From contig CM065710.1 of assembly GCA_017654935.2 (NCBI GenBank), forward strand, positions 29,204,197 through 29,268,196: a stretch of DNA of 64,000 bases, given 5' to 3'. Under the pieces are notes generated by a model. The model was not told the DNA's origin and ran no database searches. It was given only the letters and a program-made list of their open reading frames with translations. Each line of letters opens with the position of its first letter. Position 1 is the stretch's first letter. Below are positions 61,016 through 64,000 of the stretch, piece after piece. Both the position numbers and the translations under genes were made by a program. The stretch is from Phymorhynchus buccinoides (lineage: Eukaryota; Mollusca; Gastropoda; Neogastropoda; Raphitomidae).

Positions 61016-61400
61016 CTTAGGCCTCGTACACAGTTCATGCGGAAATCCTGTGCGCAATCCGTAAATAAGTGAAAGAAAGAAGGGTCAACATTTACGGATT
61101 AGGCGAAATACGGACACGTGCAGCAAATCTTTTCCCTTCTTTCTTTTACTTATTTACGGATTGCGCACGGGTTTCCGAACGGACTATCCGCATGTATGTG
61201 TATGTACCTTTAGGCGGTGTACACACATAAGCGGACATTCCATGCGGAAACCCGTGCGCAATCCATAAATAAGTGAAACAAAGAAGGGACAAGATTTGCG
61301 CACGTGTCCGAATTTCCCCTATGTGCGTAAATTTGTATCCTTCTTTCGTCCACTTATTTAGGGTTTTCCATCCGGAACTTACGCGTCTAATGTGAACCCG
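61016..61400. mobile_element. Complex inverted-repeat MITE
   Basis: GCGCAATCCGTAAATAAGTG and CTTATTTACGGATTGCGC alternate four times. The outer ends are CTTAGGCC and GGCCTTAG. Confidence 0.7.
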
Positions 61401-61416
61401 GCCTTAGGCTCTTTAG

Positions 61417-62197
61417 TACCATATTTTTCGGACTACAAGGCGCACCTGATTATAAGACGCACCTCCTAAATTTTACACAAAATTCAGATTCTGTTATTAT
61501 ATTTTCTTACTATATTAGTACAGACAAACCTCTATTTTAAGACTTCCAAAATGTCCACAATACAGACAAACCTCTATTTTAAGACTTCCAAAATGTCCGG
61601 AAAAATCGGTCGTAAATTGGAGGGGTCGTATGACGGAGGTTTTCACTGGCAGCCGTAGAAAGAAAAAGTTCAGCACAGTTCATACTCTCTTCTTCATGCA
61701 CACATACAATGACATATTAAAACTGGATTTGGGTCTTTCCAACTCCATAGGATTGTGCAATCGATATTACAGTTTCACTTTGCCGACTTCTTTTAATCAC
61801 CTCCACTCTCGTCGAAAGTCAGTGGTTTTCTTTTTCAAAGTCAGTGGTTTTCGTGCTTTTCCTACACTTTCCGCCATCTTTTCTACAAGGGAAGCGACTC
61901 CGCTTTCAGGCCCTTGCCCGTGGTTGTTTCCCTTTGCTCGAAGTCTATGCAGACGACAACAACGGTCGTAAAAACCAACAAAATGGTGGTCGTAAGTCGC
62001 GTTTTAGAGGAAGTCGTTTAAGAGAGGTCGTTTACATAGTAAAATGCATCCGTGCCAACAAATCCGGTCTCAATTGAGAGGTGGTCGCTTAACAGAGGGT
62101 CGTAAAATAGGGGTTTGTCTGTAGTCATATTATAAGGCGCAGGGGTCTCAGTCTGGGGAAAAAAAAGTATCGCCTTATAGTCAGAAAGAATACGGTA
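61417..62197. mobile_element. TTTTTCGGACTATAAGGCG-type TIR element, hosting another
   Basis: ACCATATTTTTCGGACTACA to AGTATCGCCTTATAGTCAG...TACGGTA. Confidence 0.75.
61521..62121. mobile_element. CAGACAAACC-TIR Tc1/mariner-like element
   Basis: CAGACAAACCTCTATTTTAA to TTTACGACC-type end ...GGGGTTTGTCTG, TA at 61,519-61,520 and 62,122-62,123. The left TIR is doubled (61,521 and 61,563). Confidence 0.85.
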
Positions 62198-62258
62198 CAA
62201 AATTGGATTTAAAACAAAAAATCAAGATAGAAATCTTTCGTGCACAGACAAGACTGAC

Positions 62259-62319
62259 CCCTGTCAAAGACCATGGCCTTCATGGTATGCTGCAGTCGGT
62301 TTTTGTCATCCTGGAAGAA
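62259..62319 (-). pseudogene. Decayed duplicate of the edge exon
   Basis: The minus strand reads FFQDDKNRLQHTMKAMVFD, closely matching RLEHTMKAMVID at the window edge. An acceptor CTGCAG precedes TTCTTCCAG. The donor region reads GACAGGG then GTCAGT, one base longer than in the edge copy (GACGGG then GTCAGT). That extra base makes it end in phase 1, so splicing to the phase-0 exon at 60,675-60,762 would shift the frame. It is either a dead duplicate or an alternative exon that truncates the protein. The first reading is more likely. Confidence 0.5.
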
Positions 62320-62382
62320 CTGCAGAATGTCGATGATACAGACAAACAACCAATGACACAGACAGACAGACAGACAAATATA

Positions 62383-63371
62383 TGGGTGCTCCTGGGAAAT
62401 TAAAAAAATCCTGCAAGGCAGGGGTCCAATTGCCGCCCAGGCCCCGGCGGAGTGCAGGGACAGTGCCCCTCCTGGAGGTTCCGGGGGGCAATGCCCCCCT
62501 GGAAGCTGAAGGCAAACAACAGTTTCCAATAACCAGCAAAATGCATCTTCTCAAATTCTCATAATCCCGCGACGCCGGCTCCAGGCAATCAATAAAAATC
62601 CTGAACTTCGGGACATCCTGGACAAAAAAATCCTGAACTTCAGGACATCCTGGACAACAAAATCCTGAACTTCAGGACATCCTGGACTTCAGGACATCCT
62701 GAACAAAAAAATCCTGAACTTCAGGACATCCTGGACAAAACATCCTGAACTTCATGACATTCTGGACAAAACATCCTGGAAACTTCAGGACATCCTGGAC
62801 AAATCATCATGAACTTCAGGACATACTGACATCCTGAACTTCAGGACATCCTGGACAAAAACATCCTGAACTTCAGGACATTCTGGACAAAACAATCCTG
62901 AACTTCAGGACATCCTGGACAAAACATCCTGAACTTCAGGACATTCTGGACAAAACATCCTGAACTTCAGGACATCCTGGACAAAACATCCTAAACTTCA
63001 GGACATGGACAAAACTTCAGAACTTCAGGACATTCTGGACAAAAAAAACTTCAGGACATCCTGAACAAAACATCCTGGCTTCAGGACATTCTGGACAAAA
63101 CAACATCCTGGACTTCAGGACATACTGGACAAAAAATCCTGAACTTCAGGACATTCTGGACAAAACAAATGTGAACTTCAGGACATCCTGGACAAAAAAA
63201 AAATCCTGAACTTCAGGACATCCTGGACAAAAAAATCCTGAACTTCAGGACATCCTGACAAAAAAATCCTGAACTTCAGGACATCCTGAACAAAAAATCC
63301 TGAACTTCAGGACATCCTAGACAAAAAAATCCTGAACTTCAGGCCGGACATCCTGAAAGCATGAGCATCCA
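62383..63371. mobile_element. GGGTGCTCC-TIR MITE with ~32-bp minisatellite
   Basis: TGGGTGCTCCTGGGAAATT to CATGAGCATCC. AATCCTGAACTTCAGGACAT plus CCTGGACAAAA repeats about 23 times (62,590-63,350). Confidence 0.9.
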
Positions 63372-63443
63372 TGCGTGAAATAGACAATGATATAGACACA
63401 CAGACAATGATACAGACAGAAACAGACAATAATACAGACACAT

Positions 63444-63915
63444 TAACAGGGATGTGAGAGGCCCCCAAACAAAAAAGCGTAGTCGATGGTATCGTCAAAG
63501 TACTCAAACAAGACTTTGCCTCCGACATCAATTTTTTTCGCGGCTCGTCTACACGGATCTTACTGTCCAATCCCTGTCAAATTTGTGTTGGCATCCTTTG
63601 TCAATCTCTTCTTTCCTCACATCTATGGTGTGATAAATAATCACTCAATAGCTTTGAAAACATCCGAATATTCCTTCAAAATCATAGCTGAACACATACA
63701 AATGATGCATTGCCATTGGACGTAACTGGCCAACCACAGAGAAGCTTACGGAATTCAGTCAAGGGAATGTACTCACACTACAAACTGTTTATTTTTTTTT
63801 TTACTGTGTGTGCGCAAAGAAAGTCTAACGAACTCGACAATCTGTACGATCGTCTGTATGTATGCTTTTTTAGTCCAATAGAAAAAGCGCATTTACGCGC
63901 TTCTCTCACATCCTT
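63444..63915. mobile_element. CAGGGATGTGAGAG-ended putative DNA element
   Basis: CAGGGATGTGAGAGGCCC at left, GCTTCTCTCACATCCTTG at right. Related partial copies at 55,713-55,830 and 58,547-58,665. Confidence 0.5.
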
Positions 63916-63961
63916 GCACATAAACAGACAACAAGACAGACACAGAGACAAAGGCACTGAC

Positions 63962-64000
63962 CCCGTCAATGACCATGGCCTTCATGGTATGCTCCAGCCG
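63962..64000 (-). CDS. Exon 1 in window (5' end cut by window edge) of an unrecognised minus-strand gene
   Basis: Thirteen codons are visible, reading RLEHTMKAMVIDG, and the exon continues past the right edge. The downstream boundary is GACGGG followed by GTCAGT, a good 5' splice site, and ends in phase 0. The next good exon at 60,675-60,762 begins in phase 0, so the joined product reads VIDG then DTISVHRP. A near copy of this exon lies at 62,259-62,319 but carries an extra base. The coding call rests on splice-site quality, phase agreement with the next exon, and amino-acid-level similarity of the duplicate. I do not recognise the protein and assign no function. Confidence 0.6.

Noticed and set aside
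61630..61971. 113-codon plus-strand frame inside the CAGACAAACC element
   Set aside because: No transposase motif, and it overlaps the non-coding interior of a short TA-target element. Probably chance.
63444..63600. Minus-strand coding-looking stretch KVLFEYFDDTIDYAFLFGG with relatives at 55,713-55,790 and 58,547-58,620
   Set aside because: The copies begin at CAGGGATGTGAGAG and one ends in the inverse sequence, so they look like a DNA element. The copies are flanked by different DNA, splice sites are poor and phases do not fit the gene.

Overview
The window is eukaryotic nuclear DNA, most likely from a mollusc and probably a gastropod. The evidence is interrupted exons with GT/AG splice sites, tRNA-headed SINEs, LINE and DNA-transposon remnants, very dense CA/GA/poly-C repeats, and no bacterial-style gene packing. 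The species assignment is inference; no diagnostic gene names it.

Only one protein-coding gene can be supported, on the minus strand. It enters at the right edge (63,962-64,000) and continues leftward through exons at 60,675-60,762, 56,503-56,640, 54,650-54,803, 47,681-47,940 and 35,808-36,502. Every exon has a canonical acceptor and donor, and every junction keeps the reading frame. The right-hand exons encode an ordered-looking segment. The left-hand ones encode a long Ser/Thr/Ala/Gly/Pro-rich tail that is probably disordered. I do not recognise the protein family. No exon was found between 1 and 35,807, so the gene either ends by read-through of the last exon or continues beyond the window.

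The most unusual feature concerns this gene. Three successive exons each have their 3' splice site plus the start of the exon tandemly copied just upstream. There are nine copies embedded in CA repeats for the 56.5 kb exon, four copies at about 113 bp spacing for the 54.7 kb exon, and one copy in a GA tract for the 47.7 kb exon. The first exon also has a decayed duplicate at 62.3 kb.

The rest is a deep stack of nested repeats. 1-10 kb: microsatellites, SINEs, a 2 kb minisatellite and a triple-nested transposon. 10-24 kb: piggyBac-like TTAA MITEs, fold-back elements, GA/GT tracts and expanded Tc1/mariner-like MITEs. 24-35 kb: a LINE reverse-transcriptase fragment split cleanly by a DNA transposon with a 6-bp target duplication, more MITEs, and a degraded hAT-like element. 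36-53 kb: gene introns packed with piggyBac-like elements that have inserted into one another. 53-64 kb: the exon-rich part, with expanded minisatellites inside repeats. Several dispersed families occur both as a single-copy form and as a form in which an internal segment of about 30-110 bp has become a tandem array, so the locus as a whole appears prone to internal tandem expansion.
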